DNA from: Hyaloraphidium curvatum
Lineage: Eukaryota; Monoblepharomycota; Hyaloraphidiomycetes; Hyaloraphidiales; Hyaloraphidiaceae
DNA length: 64,000 bases
Reading direction: 5' to 3'
Assembly (NCBI GenBank): GCA_025558095.1
Contig: JAIVFI010000012.1
Location: 62,001-126,000, forward strand
The translations under genes and the position numbers were made by a program. The notes below the pieces were generated by a model that worked only from the letters and a program-made list of their open reading frames with translations, searched no databases and had not been told where the DNA came from. Below are positions 1-9,766 of this stretch, one piece after another (the first letter of the stretch is position 1; the number at the start of each line of letters is the position of its first letter).

Positions 1-118
1 GCCACGTCTCCGATGCACGCACAGCCGCACCGCGTCCCGCCGACAAACGCAACGGCACGCTCCCGCGAAGAGAAGAGAAACCGATCCCCCCATCCTGCCG
101 CCCTCACTCCCCCCGGAA

Positions 119-1045
119 ATGCCCACCGCGCCCGCGCCCGACGCCATCGCGCTGCACCCGCTGCGCCCGGCGCACTACGCTCCCCCCGGCGCCCGGCCGC
201 GCTCCGCGGCGGACCTGCCCGGCACGTCGCCGGTGCACGCGCTGCAGGCGCTCGCATATCCCGAAAATCCGGAGTACCACGAGACCAACGCGATACTGGC
301 GTCGTACCCGGCCCGGACGGGCGCCAGGGGTTTCCTGGCGTCGGCTGTGGTGCGTTGTTCCACCCCCGAGGAGGCACGCGAATGGGACGCCGTGGCGATC
401 GGGACCGTCGAGGGCATCGGGGTGCGGGTGGCCGTGGGGTACATCTACGGTTACCCGCTGGATCCGGAGGCCGCGATGCCAGAGCTGCACCATCCCGTGG
501 CCGAGGTCGGGGTGCCGGCGTGGGCGGAGCCCGATGCCGGGGGTGGGGCGGCCGGGGAGGACAAGGTGGTGGCGGAGGAGCGGGAAGCGAGGCTGGAGTG
601 GGCGGCATTCCGCGGTACCGGCGCCGGGGAGCCCGATGTGCCTTCCCACGGCTCCTCCGAAACTCTCGCCTCCTCCGAGCCCGCGAAGCTCGCCTTCTAC
701 CTCGCCGACCGCACCGTGCACCCCGCATTCCAGCGCCGCGGGATCGGCTCCCTTCTCCTGGACGCCCTCGTCGCCTCGGTGGCGCGGACCAACGCCGCCG
801 CAGCTCGACAGATCGGATCCCCGGTCTTTCCGAGGATGTGGGCGATGAGCGTCAACGCGGCGCAGGTGGCCAACCTCGAACGGGCGTACGGGTTCGCGAG
901 CCCTCTTTCGGAGCGGTACAAGGAGCCGGAGGGGGGGTACTGGGGGAGGGTGGAGAGGGAGCGGGCGGGCAAGGTGCCAGATTGCTTCGACCACGGCGAG
1001 GACGGGGAGCAGGCCATGTTCATGAGCAGGGACCTGGCTTTGTGA
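119..1045 (+). CDS. GNAT-family N-acetyltransferase
   Basis: A single-exon protein of 308 residues. The C-terminal half carries the acetyl-CoA pyrophosphate-binding motif A of the GNAT fold: a hydrophobic beta strand (LAFYLADRTVHP) followed by QRRGIG at residues 205-210 and an amphipathic helix. Downstream, SVNAAQVANLERAYGF is the usual motif-B helix in which an alkyl side enters the CoA tunnel. The N-terminal 190 residues are low-complexity in places and not assignable to a substrate class. GNAT enzymes transfer acetyl groups to amines of small molecules or proteins; the acceptor here cannot be inferred. The start was chosen because the ATG at 119 opens the frame that contains motif A and has no upstream in-frame ATG. 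It is followed 103 bp later by a SET-domain gene on the same strand. Confidence 0.8.
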   Translation: MPTAPAPDAIALHPLRPAHYAPPGARPRSAADLPGTSPVHALQALAYPENPEYHETNAILASYPARTGARGFLASAVVRCSTPEEAREWDAVAIGTVEGIGVRVAVGYIYGYPLDPEAAMPELHHPVAEVGVPAWAEPDAGGGAAGEDKVVAEEREARLEWAAFRGTGAGEPDVPSHGSSETLASSEPAKLAFYLADRTVHPAFQRRGIGSLLLDALVASVARTNAAAARQIGSPVFPRMWAMSVNAAQVANLERAYGFASPLSERYKEPEGGYWGRVERERAGKVPDCFDHGEDGEQAMFMSRDLAL

Positions 1046-1148
1046 CGATCTGCTATTGATGAACTTGTTTCGGTGACTCTCGCCCTTGATCGAGTCCTAC
1101 TTCGAGCGGCCAAAATCGGTGAGAGTCCGGTGCGGGTAAACACGCACA

Positions 1149-1982
1149 ATGCCCTCCGATCCCGCTGCCCCGGACGCCTACTCGGCCCTCTTCTCCCACC
1201 TCTCCTCGCTCGGTGCCACGGGCCTCGACCGCGTGCGCGTGGAGGACCGCGGGCCGCCGCGCGGGCGGGGGCTTTTTGCCGCGGCGCCGATACCCGGCGG
1301 GTCGCGCGTGCTGTCGGTGCCATTGCACGCGTGCGTGCGCGTCGAACTGGCGGGCGATGTGCTGGGACAGGACGTCGTTGAGAAATTCGACGCGTTGCGG
1401 GGGCCGGGAGCAACGTCGGGAGCGTTTGCGGGGCTTGGCGAGGCGGACGGCGCGGCGCTGCTCGCGCTGCTCCTCGTCCGGGCGCGCGGCGAACTGCTGG
1501 ACGGCGAGTCGCACCTCGCGGACGACTCCGCGGATGCCGGCGAACAGGATTCCCGATCCCGGGCCCGCGCGCTGCTCCGACACTACCTCCCCACTCTGCC
1601 CCCAGAAGTCCAAGGCGGCTTCCCCACCTCCCCCCCCGCCCGCGCCCTCACCGCCTCCCTCGCCGCGCGCCTCCTCCCCCTGCTTCCCCCCTCCCCCTCG
1701 CACACCCCGGACCGCTTCCTCTGGGCCTACTCGTGCGTGCTTTCCCGCTCAATGACCTTTGCCCTGCCCGACGGGAGCCAGCTCCTGTTGATGGTGCCGG
1801 CGGCGGACATGGCGAACCACCACCCGTCGCCGGCGGACGCGAGGTACCACCTGTATGCGACGGAGGAGAGGGAGGTCAGCTTGTATGCGAGGTGGGAGCT
1901 GGAGCCGGGGGAGGAGGTGACGATCAACTATGGCAGGGGGGTGGGCGAGGGCACGCTGCACTACGGCTTCGTCGTGCGCTAG
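1149..1982 (+). CDS. SET-domain protein lysine methyltransferase (SETD3/SETD6/RKM-like)
   Basis: A 277-residue, apparently intronless protein. The SET domain is split as in the Rubisco-methyltransferase-like class: GRGLFA at residues 39-44 binds S-adenosylmethionine, MANHHP at 221-226 corresponds to the DxxNH-type motif, and EVTINYG at 256-262 is the terminal motif holding the catalytic tyrosine. Members of this class methylate lysines (or histidine in SETD3) on cytosolic or ribosomal proteins. The protein ends only about ten residues after the catalytic tyrosine (LHYGFVVR), so the Rubisco-LSMT substrate-binding domain that normally follows is missing, either because the gene is truncated or because a downstream exon was not recognised. 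It converges on the molybdate transporter gene with fewer than 50 bp between the stops. Confidence 0.75.
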   Translation: MPSDPAAPDAYSALFSHLSSLGATGLDRVRVEDRGPPRGRGLFAAAPIPGGSRVLSVPLHACVRVELAGDVLGQDVVEKFDALRGPGATSGAFAGLGEADGAALLALLLVRARGELLDGESHLADDSADAGEQDSRSRARALLRHYLPTLPPEVQGGFPTSPPARALTASLAARLLPLLPPSPSHTPDRFLWAYSCVLSRSMTFALPDGSQLLLMVPAADMANHHPSPADARYHLYATEEREVSLYARWELEPGEEVTINYGRGVGEGTLHYGFVVR

Positions 1983-2030
1983 CCATGTACCGGGCTAATC
2001 CAAGACACAGGATGGCGCCCGCACCGGCGG

Positions 2031-3482
2031 CTAATTCAGGCATCCGAGTCCTTGTCCGAGCCCGCGCCCTCCCGTCCACACCCACTTGCACCACCTCTCC
2101 ACGTCCGCCGCCGTCCCCCTCCACCCCAACCTCCCCACCGCTCCCGCGAGGTAGAACAGCACGCTGACCGCCATCCCGCACAGAAGCGCGATCCCGTCGT
2201 TTCTGAACCCGGCGAGCGCCGAGGCCGTCACGAGGGTGACCACGAACTCCTCGTGCCCCGAAACGTCCCTCGCGGCCGAACCGAGCTCGACCCCGGCGAC
2301 GACGAGCATCACCCCTAGCAGCGAGTTGGGAAAGGCGCCCAAGAGGCCGGCCAGCGACGCGCCGAACGCCAGCGCGGCGGACACCTTGACGAGGCCGAGG
2401 ATGACCAGCGACAGCCCGGTGCGCGCGCCGAAGCGGTACTGCGCCGCCAGCCCCCCCGCGCCGTGGCAGTACGGCGAGCACCCGAACCAGCACGAGACGA
2501 TGTTCATGAAGCCCACGCTGAGCGCGACGTCGCGCAGGGGGACGGCGCCGCGGCCGCGGGGCGGGTTGCGTTCGGGGAAGAGGTCCCCGGCGAGCTTGGA
2601 GACCGCGACGACGGAGTTGAGGAGGGTCAGCGGGATCTGGCCCAGCGCGGCGCCGAGGATCGCGTTGGTGGAGCCGAAGGCGGGGACGAGCACGGGCGGG
2701 GGGGAGAAGCCCAGGCGGAGGCCGGGGGAGCCGGGCGTTGCGAGGTAGATCTTGAGGGCGGCGAGGATGATGCCGAGGACGAAGATGAGGAGGGCGGAGA
2801 AGGTGAAGCGGGAGTTGTAGGTGGCGAACACCGCGAGGAAGGCGAGGATGCTCCAGAGGTAGTTGTCCAGCCAGGCCCAGCCGGCGAAGGACCAGCCGTT
2901 GGAGGACTGCAGCGTCGAAACGCCGTTGATGGCCAGCACGAGTCCGGTGCCGAGCTGCAGCCCGCGCACGAGGGGCAGCGTGACGACCCGCGATATGGGC
3001 AGCACGAGGTTGGTCAGGCCGAGGAAGCCGATGACGCACGACACGTAGAACCCGGCGGCGACGATTTCGGCCATGGTGTAGCTGTTGGCCATGGCCACCG
3101 ATGCGATCGACTTCATCGGCTGCACGGGCACGGGCACGTTGAACCACAGCCCCGCGAGGATGCCGTAGGCGCCGCCGAAGAGCAGCGTCGAGGTCAGGTC
3201 GATGCCGCCCTTCTTGGTCAGGGCGACGATGATGGGCAGCAGCGTGCCGATGTCCCCGAACGCGCCGGAGATTTCGGCGAGCGGGTTGACGGAGCGGAAG
3301 GAGCTCCAGCGCGAGGCGAAGAAGGCGGAGACGGGGTGGCGGGATGCGTGGCGGTGGGGCACGGGCGGCGACGACGCCGAGTCGGAATCCTTGGCGCTGC
3401 CGTCCGAGTCGGCATCCTTCGTTCCGCTCTCCGCGTCAATGTCCGTCGCAGGCGGGCTCTCCGGCTGCTCCAGGGAGGCCAT
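2031..3482 (-). CDS. Molybdate transporter, MOT1 family (SulP-like)
   Basis: A 483-residue polytopic membrane protein. After a 65-residue Ser/Asp-rich cytosolic tail it shows the MOT1 hallmark EISGAFGDIGTLLPI at residues 70-84, then a membrane hairpin with PVPVQPMKSIA, and the second conserved segment IPLTLLNSVVAVSKLAGDLFP. About ten hydrophobic segments follow SulP topology, but no C-terminal STAS domain is present, which is typical for MOT1 and unlike sulfate permeases. The family takes up molybdate for molybdenum-cofactor enzymes. The ATG at 3480-3482 precedes the acidic tail. The next gene, on the opposite strand, starts only 139 bp away, so the two share a short bidirectional promoter. 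The open frame in the antisense direction here is a GC-rich shadow. Confidence 0.88.
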   Translation of the reverse strand: MASLEQPESPPATDIDAESGTKDADSDGSAKDSDSASSPPVPHRHASRHPVSAFFASRWSSFRSVNPLAEISGAFGDIGTLLPIIVALTKKGGIDLTSTLLFGGAYGILAGLWFNVPVPVQPMKSIASVAMANSYTMAEIVAAGFYVSCVIGFLGLTNLVLPISRVVTLPLVRGLQLGTGLVLAINGVSTLQSSNGWSFAGWAWLDNYLWSILAFLAVFATYNSRFTFSALLIFVLGIILAALKIYLATPGSPGLRLGFSPPPVLVPAFGSTNAILGAALGQIPLTLLNSVVAVSKLAGDLFPERNPPRGRGAVPLRDVALSVGFMNIVSCWFGCSPYCHGAGGLAAQYRFGARTGLSLVILGLVKVSAALAFGASLAGLLGAFPNSLLGVMLVVAGVELGSAARDVSGHEEFVVTLVTASALAGFRNDGIALLCGMAVSVLFYLAGAVGRLGWRGTAADVERWCKWVWTGGRGLGQGLGCLN

Positions 3483-3621
3483 TCTGTGGAAGTTCTGTCG
3501 CAGCCAAGGGGTTGAACGATATGCACGATCGTTTTGTCACCCAGGAGACGCCTGGCCACCACCGGCATTTTGGCGGGAGCAGGAGTTAGGGCGTCAACAC
3601 TTTAGAGCAGCAATTAGCGCG

Positions 3622-6379
3622 ATGTCGTTCGACGCGGCGTTCGGCCTGCCGACGGCCACGCAGGCGGACCTGGACGCCATCGTCCTCTCGGACCCGACCG
3701 GCTTCGTGCTCGCCAAGCCGCACGGCGCGCCCGACGACGCCGACTCGACGCCCGCGTACCGCTCCGTGCTGTCGCCCAACGAGCTCGTCGACGGCTGGCC
3801 GGGCAGCGGGCTCGGCGGCGTGTCGGACGTGTTCGACTTTGGCTGGAAGCGCGCGCAGGCCTGCGGCAAGGACAGGTTCTACTGCTACAAGGACAGGCTG
3901 TTCGAGCCCGCGGGCGACCCGATGGGCAAGGTGGGTTGCCGGTCTGGAAGCGTGCCTGGGCACTAACCTCCTTTTGTCAGCTCGTCGGGTTCTCGGACTG
4001 GAAGTGGACCACCTGGGCCGAGTTCAACGAGCGCCGCCTCGATTTCGGCAGCGGCCTGTGCCGCCTTTACGCCCGCCTCGTCGGCGGCGACGAGTCGCAG
4101 CGCGTCCGCGAACGCTGGAACTTCTCGCTCTTCGCCAACAACCGCCCCGAGTGGATCGTCGCCGACCACGGCGCCATGGCCCACGGCATCGTCTCCGCCG
4201 TGCTCTTCGACTCCCTGGGCCCGGACTCGGTCGAGTACATCATGAACCACTCGGAGAGCGTGCTGATGATCACGACCATCGACCGCGTGCCGGCCGTCCT
4301 GTCGGTCGTGCAGAACTGCCCGACCGTCAAGGCCGTCATCTCTATGGATCCGCTGTCGTACCCCGGCGGGCAGAAGCTGGTTGCCGAAGCCAAGGCCAAG
4401 GGCGTGCAGCTGATCGAGTTTGCCGAGGTGGAGCAGATGGGCCAGGGCGGGGGGAGGGTGCCGGTCAACTACGGCCGCGGCGACGACTTCCTGACCCTGG
4501 CTTACACCTCGGGAACTACTGGGAAGCCCAAAGGCGCTATTATCACTCACCGTGGGTTTTCTGCTCGTCCACCACACCCTCCTTGCCATCTCCAGACGCC
4601 CCGCAGGCATGTTCATGGCCGTCACCCGCGCGCAGCAGATGCAGGGCACCGACCGCAACCCCGACGACTACCACCTCTCCTTCCTCCCCCTCGCGCACCT
4701 CATGGAGCGCTTCATCTTCGTCTCGGTCATGATCTCGGCCGCCACCGTGTGCTTCTACCGCGGCGCGCCCGACTACATCCTCGCCGACATACAGGACTTC
4801 AAGCCCACGGTGCTGCCGATGGTCCCGCGGCTGTGGAACCGGATCGCGGGGGCTATTGTTTCGGCGGTGATGGCGCAGGGGGGCCAGAAGGCCGTGGACG
4901 AGTTCTGGGAGGCCGTGAGGGTCAAGACGGAGCACATCAAGAGGACGGGGAAGCTCGAGCATCCGGAGCTGGATGCCAAGTGGTTCAACAAGTGGGTGAC
5001 AAGGTCAGGGGATTGCGTCACCGTTCGGCCGCTGATCGTCGGGTTCAGGTTCAAGCCCATCCTTGGCGGCCGCGTGCGCTGGGGGCTGTCGGGCTCGGCT
5101 CCGATCGCGCCCACCACTCTGGACCTCCTGCGGTGCTGCTTCAGCTGCTACCTCGGCGAGGGATACGGGCAGGTTCGTGGGCCTGATCGCTGGTCTGACT
5201 CGAGTGCCGACATTGCGCCCTCCCTTTCCTCGCTCGACACGACGCTGGCAGACCGAGAGCGGTGGGTGCTCTTCAATTACCTCGCTCCTTTCTTTCTGAC
5301 AGTTGTCCTTTTTCCTTTAGGCGGCGCCATTTCCATCCAGTGGTGCCAGGAATCCTACACCGAGGCCGCCTACAAGGTCGGCTCGCCGCTGAGTGGGTCT
5401 CTGCGTTGCTCCGTCCGAGGCCGCCGTCCTGAGCCTCGTTCCAGCCTGCAACGAGATCAAGCTCGTCAGCATCCCGCAAATGGGCTACCTGGTGACGGAC
5501 AAGCCGTACCCCCGCGGGGAGATCTAGTGCGTCCCGCGTGCGATCGCTTCGTGGCCCATCTGACCCCGGTCGTTAGTTTCCGTGGTCCGAACGCGACGCC
5601 GGGGTACTACAAGGACGCCGAAAAGACGGCGGAGCTGATTGACAAGAACGGGTGGCGCCGCACGGGCGACGTGGGCACCATCGACGACAAGGGAAGGCTG
5701 GCCATCCTGGACCGGACCAAGCATATCTTCAAGCTCGCGCACGGCGAGTACGTCGCCCCCGAGCGGCTCGAGGTGAGCTTCCTGGCCAGCTTGTTCGGCT
5801 ACGGGCTGACCTTCTCTTGCCCAGAACATCTTCGTCAACTCGCCGTACATCGCCCAGATCTTCGTCTGGGGCGACTCGATCAAGTCCGACCTCGTCGCAG
5901 TCGTCGTCCCCGAGCCCGAGCCCTTCATCCGCGCCGCCATCGAGCGCGGCCTGCTACCCAAGGACACCGAGATCCCCGTCCTGGGCGTGGTCACCCCCGA
6001 GCTCGAGAAGATCTGCCGCGAGCCGGGGCCCCTGCTGGGGCTGGTCAGGGAGGACATCGTAAAGCTGGGCAAGGAGAGGAAGCTGATGGGGTACGAGCTG
6101 CCGCTGGCGGTCGGGTTCATGGCGGAGCCCATGACGATGCAGAACGGGCTGCTGACGCCGACCAACAAGGTGGGTCGCTCGTCGTGCTTTGCGGGCACTC
6201 TTCTGATACCGTTCAACCTCAGGTCAAGCGCGATGCCGTGGCAAAAGTATGCTGCCGTGGAATCCGGCCTGAACAGCCCACTGACATTGCCTTCGTAGGC
6301 ATACCGCCCGATGGTGGACCAGCTGTACAAGATCGTGGACGGAATCCCCCGGGACGAGAAGGGCCGCCCGAAGCTCTAG
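3622..6379 (+). CDS. Long-chain acyl-CoA synthetase (AMP-binding, ten predicted exons)
   Basis: The enzyme activates fatty acids with ATP and CoA via an acyl-adenylate. Joined exons give about 720 residues: 3622-3930, 3981-4551, 4607-4991, 5049-5172, 5341-5392, 5445-5526, 5577-5772, 5825-6169, 6223-6246, 6299-6379. The AMP-binding P-loop TLAYTSGTTGKPKGA is in exon 2, the LPLAHLMER segment in exon 3, GGRVRWGLSGSAPI in exon 4, the CNEIKLV and GYLVTDKP segments in exon 6, and the adenylation motif WRRTGDVGTIDDKGRLAILDR in exon 7. NGLLTPTNK, the long-chain-specific C-terminal motif, ends exon 8. The acceptor of exon 5 is ambiguous (5340 or 5349, both in frame), and the region after GYGQ is shorter than in known enzymes. 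The 57-nt intron at 4992-5048 is in frame without stops but interrupts FNK-FKPILGGR, so it is probably spliced. The C-terminus PKL is at best a weak peroxisomal signal. Confidence 0.88.
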
Positions 6380-6447
6380 TCGCGACACATTCTGTATTGG
6401 GTTCCAAAAGACAGAGTTCTGGTGCACGCCTTCCGCCCCGCCCCGGC

Positions 6448-7487
6448 TCAGAACTTCTCCGAGAACGGACGCAAGTCAATCCTAGCAAGGTCCATCAGGA
6501 ACGAGACCGAGACGACGGGACATCGGTGCACCCACTCGAACGTCCAGCTGCTAAAGTGCTGCTTGTGCACGTGCCAGTACTCGTCCGCGATCGACTCGGG
6601 GTCCATGCTAGCGCCCAGCTTGTCCCACGGAATGTCCTTTCGGACGTGCCTGATCCGCGAGTTGGCCACGCCGCCGTCGATGATAAAGTGCGCGACATGG
6701 ACGCCGCGGGGCCCCATTTCCTTGGCCAGGGACTGGCAGAACGCCCGCAGCGCCCCCTTGGTGCTGGCGAACGCCGTGAAGTTGGCGTTGCCCCTGATTG
6801 AGGCCGTCGCGCCCGTCACGAGCACCGAGCCGAACCCCTGCTTCTCCATGATCGGCAGCGTCCTCTGCAGAATGAGCCACGGTGCGAGCTGATTCAGCTT
6901 GTATGACGTTTCGAGGTGCTTGGAGGTCAGCTTCAGGAAGGGAGACTCGATCCGCGCCGCGGCGTTGTAGACCACCGCCTGGAGCGGCATCTCCGCCGAC
7001 ACGTGTCCCAGGGCCTCGCTCAGGCCCTTTTCCAGCGAAGCCTGGTCGGTGCAGTCGGCAAGGATCACGGCGGACCGGCCGCCGGACGAAGCAATCTCCT
7101 TGCGGATCCCGTCCATGAACTGCGCCGTCCGGGCGACCATGCAGACCAACAGGCCCTCCTTGGCGAATCTCCGGGAGACAGAGGCACCAATGCTGAGAAA
7201 GGGAGGGCGGACAAACAGGCGGGAATCGGTGAGAGTTAGCGAACGAGATGAATACGCGTCAGTGAACCTGGCCCGAGTGCAGGGGAAGGCGAAACGCAAC
7301 TCACCCAGGCCCTACACCAACAACGATGGCAACCTAAGGTAGCAAGAAACACGATCTCGGTGAGCATTTGAGCTCTCGATACGCGGGCCGACGGACGCAC
7401 CCCGACGTGTTTGTTGACCTCGGTGGTCGCAGCCGTCGGAGGAGCGGCAGGGTTCTCCACCCCGACTCTGACCGCCATTCCAGACAT
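6448..7487 (-). CDS. Short-chain dehydrogenase/reductase with a 29-nt micro-exon
   Basis: Three exons (7487-7401, 7333-7305, 7192-6448, all complement) give 286 residues. The dinucleotide-binding motif is assembled across exons: the 29-nt exon supplies VAIVVGVGPG and the third exon supplies IGASVSRRF, yielding the GxGxGIG glycine loop of classical SDRs. Downstream are the NAA motif in AVVYNAAAR, a strand ending in SVLVTGATAS with the catalytic-serine region, and a Thr-Lys in FASTKGALRAF where the family usually has YxxxK; the Tyr is replaced by Ala-Ser here (TAFASTKGAL). That resembles the SDR subgroup of uncharacterised fungal and bacterial oxidoreductases in which Tyr is substituted. Substrate unknown. 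It lies head-to-head with the membrane protein gene at 7963. Confidence 0.8.
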
Positions 7488-7962
7488 CGTTGTTGATTCC
7501 TGCCCTTGCTGAATGTCCTCCGACGACGTTCACCGGTTCGCGGCCAGAAGAAGCGTTCCGAACCACCACGGAGTTTCCAAATCGGCCGCCGCCCGCACCT
7601 TCTTAGAGACAGACCCGCGCGACCGACGACGTCGGTTCCCCTGCCCGCCCTGTCCGCCCTGCCTTTTCACTTTGTGCTCGACCTCAGATGGCCCGTTGAT
7701 GTCATTGATCCTGCTGTAGCTGGGCATCCGCCATCTAAAGCGCTCCGCCATGATGACACTTCATGCCTCGCGTCCCGCCATCACGGCATCATTGCCCTCC
7801 CGATCATCTCGCAGTTTCCCTCTTCCGCCATTGCACCCGAGAAGTCGCGGTGCTTCACGACACCGTCGTGTGGGGTACGGAGCGTGCATCCGGACCGATC
7901 GCAGGCCGGGAGTCCGAAAGTTCCACCGCCAACATCCCGTTTATCGCGCCCTCTCGCAGCCC
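7488..7962. promoter_or_regulatory. Divergent intergenic region (475 bp)
   Basis: This stretch separates the starts of two opposite-strand genes, the SDR (start 7487) and the membrane protein (start 7963). It must hold both promoters. The reading frame of the membrane protein stays open upstream to an ATG at 7750, but that extension is Arg/Pro-rich and low in coding character. I see no recognisable element. Confidence 0.4.
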
Positions 7963-9462
7963 ATGGCGGCGAACCCCACGTCAGGCCGCTTTTCCACGAC
8001 CGATCTCGCGCTCCTGCAGCCCACGGCCGTGCCCGCGCCCGCCTTGCCGTGGTCGCCGGCGGAACCCGCGACCGTCCCGCCGAACCGCGAGCCGCTCGAT
8101 GAGCGCCGCCTGCTCTCCGCGCTGCGCGGCCGCCCGGCCGCCCGCTTTCTTGTTCGGCTGCGATTGGCGGCCGACGCGGTCGGGCGGGCCACAACATGGC
8201 CTCGTTTATTGGTTTTTCCTTTCTTGGCCGTGCCTCTGCTCGCCGTGCCATGGGTGTTTGGGCAGTTCGGAACTCGTAACAACGCGACGGCGACGGCGGC
8301 CATGGTGCTAGACATGGCCGTCGTACACTACCTTGGGACCCGGCTGCACGTTTGGAGGCGCCGCACAGGCCGTGTCGACGACTTGGCAGGCGTCGGGGAC
8401 ACTGCCCTGATTGTCGCGTATCTTGAGCGCGCGGGGCCGGCGGGCGAGGGCGCAAGGATTGACAAAGGCCTGGAATCGGGCGCGGACGGCAAAGGGGACG
8501 TTCCTGGCTCGCCCCTGCTGGAGCACAAGGAAGGGGATCCTATGTGCCCATGCCCCCGCGAGACCTGCGCAGGCGATCTTGCAAGTGCCCCACTGTGGTC
8601 GTCCTCGGCTCGCAACCTAATCACCCTCCTCTTGAGTTTCATGGCGATCCGCAACTTTTTGATATTCTTCACGCCGTTTGTCACGCTGGGGTTCGAGACG
8701 TGGACGCATGCGTGGAGCGCCGCCGTGGCGACACTATGCCTCTTCAACTCCTGCATCTGTCACTGGATCCCCATGTTTGGCCTCTTGTACGGGTATGCCC
8801 AGCCCCGCGCGGTCGCCCTGGAGGCGCGGCTACAGGTGCGCGCGACAGCCTTGGCCATGTCAGACCTGGTCTCGCACCTCCGCCGCCTCGCGGATGCTTC
8901 TTCGCCGCCTACAGACCTTCCCGCCGACGCGTCCGACATGCAGTACATCGTCCTCCACAACTTGCTTGCCCCCGCTTGGCAGCGCCGCTTCCATAGTCAC
9001 CGGATCCTGCAGAGCAGCCGGGCTTGGGCCATTGTTTCTGGCCTTGTTTCCGGCGTCATCTATGCCGCGGGCTCTTTCTGCATCCCAGCCTGGGTCCTCG
9101 CCAACATCGTCTACTACTTTGCCTTCATCGTCGACGACCTCCTCGCGATCGCCCGTTTCAACGACGGCGTCGGCGCCGTCCTGGACCTGTTCCGCCACGC
9201 GCGCGCCGAGATCCGCCGCCTCCGTGCACTTGCGCCCTCGGGCCCCGCCACGGACGCCCTAGCCGCGCACGACTTGGTGCTTTCGGGGTTCCTCGAGGCC
9301 GACCGCGACAGGGCCGCGTTCCTGGGCGTGAGGGTCGACTACGGCGTCGTCAGGGTGGTCGTGCTCTCGATGCTGACGGTGGTCGGGGTGGTATGGGGCG
9401 TGCTGTGGGGCGTCGGGGTGGCGGTGACCCTGGAGAGCGTGTGTTCCGGGGGCGGTGGGTAA
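7963..9462 (+). CDS. Uncharacterised polytopic membrane protein (499 aa)
   Basis: I do not recognise a family. From the ATG at 7963 the protein has a roughly 80-residue Pro/Ala-rich N-terminal tail, then hydrophobic segments around LLVFPFLAVPLLAVPWVF, ATATAAMVLDMAVVHYL, LLLSFMAIRNFLIFFTPF, AAVATLCLFNSCICHWIPMF, a pair at AIVSGLVSGVIYAAGSF and AWVLANIVYYFAFIVDDLL, and a final one at VVVLSMLTVVGVVWGVLWGV. That makes about seven membrane spans. A Cys-rich loop (CPCPRETCAG) lies between segments 2 and 3 and a cytosolic-looking amphipathic stretch lies between segments 4 and 5. No transporter, kinase or receptor signature was seen. An alternative start at 7750 would add 71 residues. The hydrophobicity pattern and single exon make it a real gene; its function is open. 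Confidence 0.65.
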   Translation: MAANPTSGRFSTTDLALLQPTAVPAPALPWSPAEPATVPPNREPLDERRLLSALRGRPAARFLVRLRLAADAVGRATTWPRLLVFPFLAVPLLAVPWVFGQFGTRNNATATAAMVLDMAVVHYLGTRLHVWRRRTGRVDDLAGVGDTALIVAYLERAGPAGEGARIDKGLESGADGKGDVPGSPLLEHKEGDPMCPCPRETCAGDLASAPLWSSSARNLITLLLSFMAIRNFLIFFTPFVTLGFETWTHAWSAAVATLCLFNSCICHWIPMFGLLYGYAQPRAVALEARLQVRATALAMSDLVSHLRRLADASSPPTDLPADASDMQYIVLHNLLAPAWQRRFHSHRILQSSRAWAIVSGLVSGVIYAAGSFCIPAWVLANIVYYFAFIVDDLLAIARFNDGVGAVLDLFRHARAEIRRLRALAPSGPATDALAAHDLVLSGFLEADRDRAAFLGVRVDYGVVRVVVLSMLTVVGVVWGVLWGVGVAVTLESVCSGGGG

Positions 9463-9766
9463 AGAGGCAGTTCCGTAGGCTGCGCTTCCACCCAGTAGGG
9501 CCCGGAATCAGCACGGGCGCAAGATGCGTGGCATGCAGCCAGGGTCACCGACCGAGAATGTATGCCGGATGCTGCGGTTTCGATTCGTCGTGACGTCTTG
9601 GAGATGGGGAGAGCACTTGCACAGCCTCCAAGTAGAAACATCGAACGTTCCGCAACTTCGAGCCCTCCGGACACAAAACAGCAGCGCTTCGATCTTCATC
9701 GGCGTACCGAGAACGTCCCTCGAGCTTTTCTGAACAACCCCGGTGCCTCCTGGCCTCCTGCACGGG
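9463..9766 (+). promoter_or_regulatory. Upstream region of epoxide hydrolase 1, conserved with copy 2
   Basis: The last 147 bp before the epoxide hydrolase start resemble the 138 bp before copy 2 (49210-49347). Shared blocks include a segment around 9635-9655 (ATCGAACGTTCCG), a central CATCGGCGT.CCGAGAACGTC block and TTTCTGAAC just before the start. The similarity shows that the duplicated unit included the 5' untranslated region and probably the core promoter. The remaining 160 bp hold nothing I recognise. Confidence 0.55.

Noticed and set aside
2463-3515. Open frame of 350 codons antisense to the molybdate transporter
   Set aside because: It is a GC-driven shadow, rich in Gly/Glu/Arg without domains, whereas the opposite strand encodes a clear MOT1 protein.
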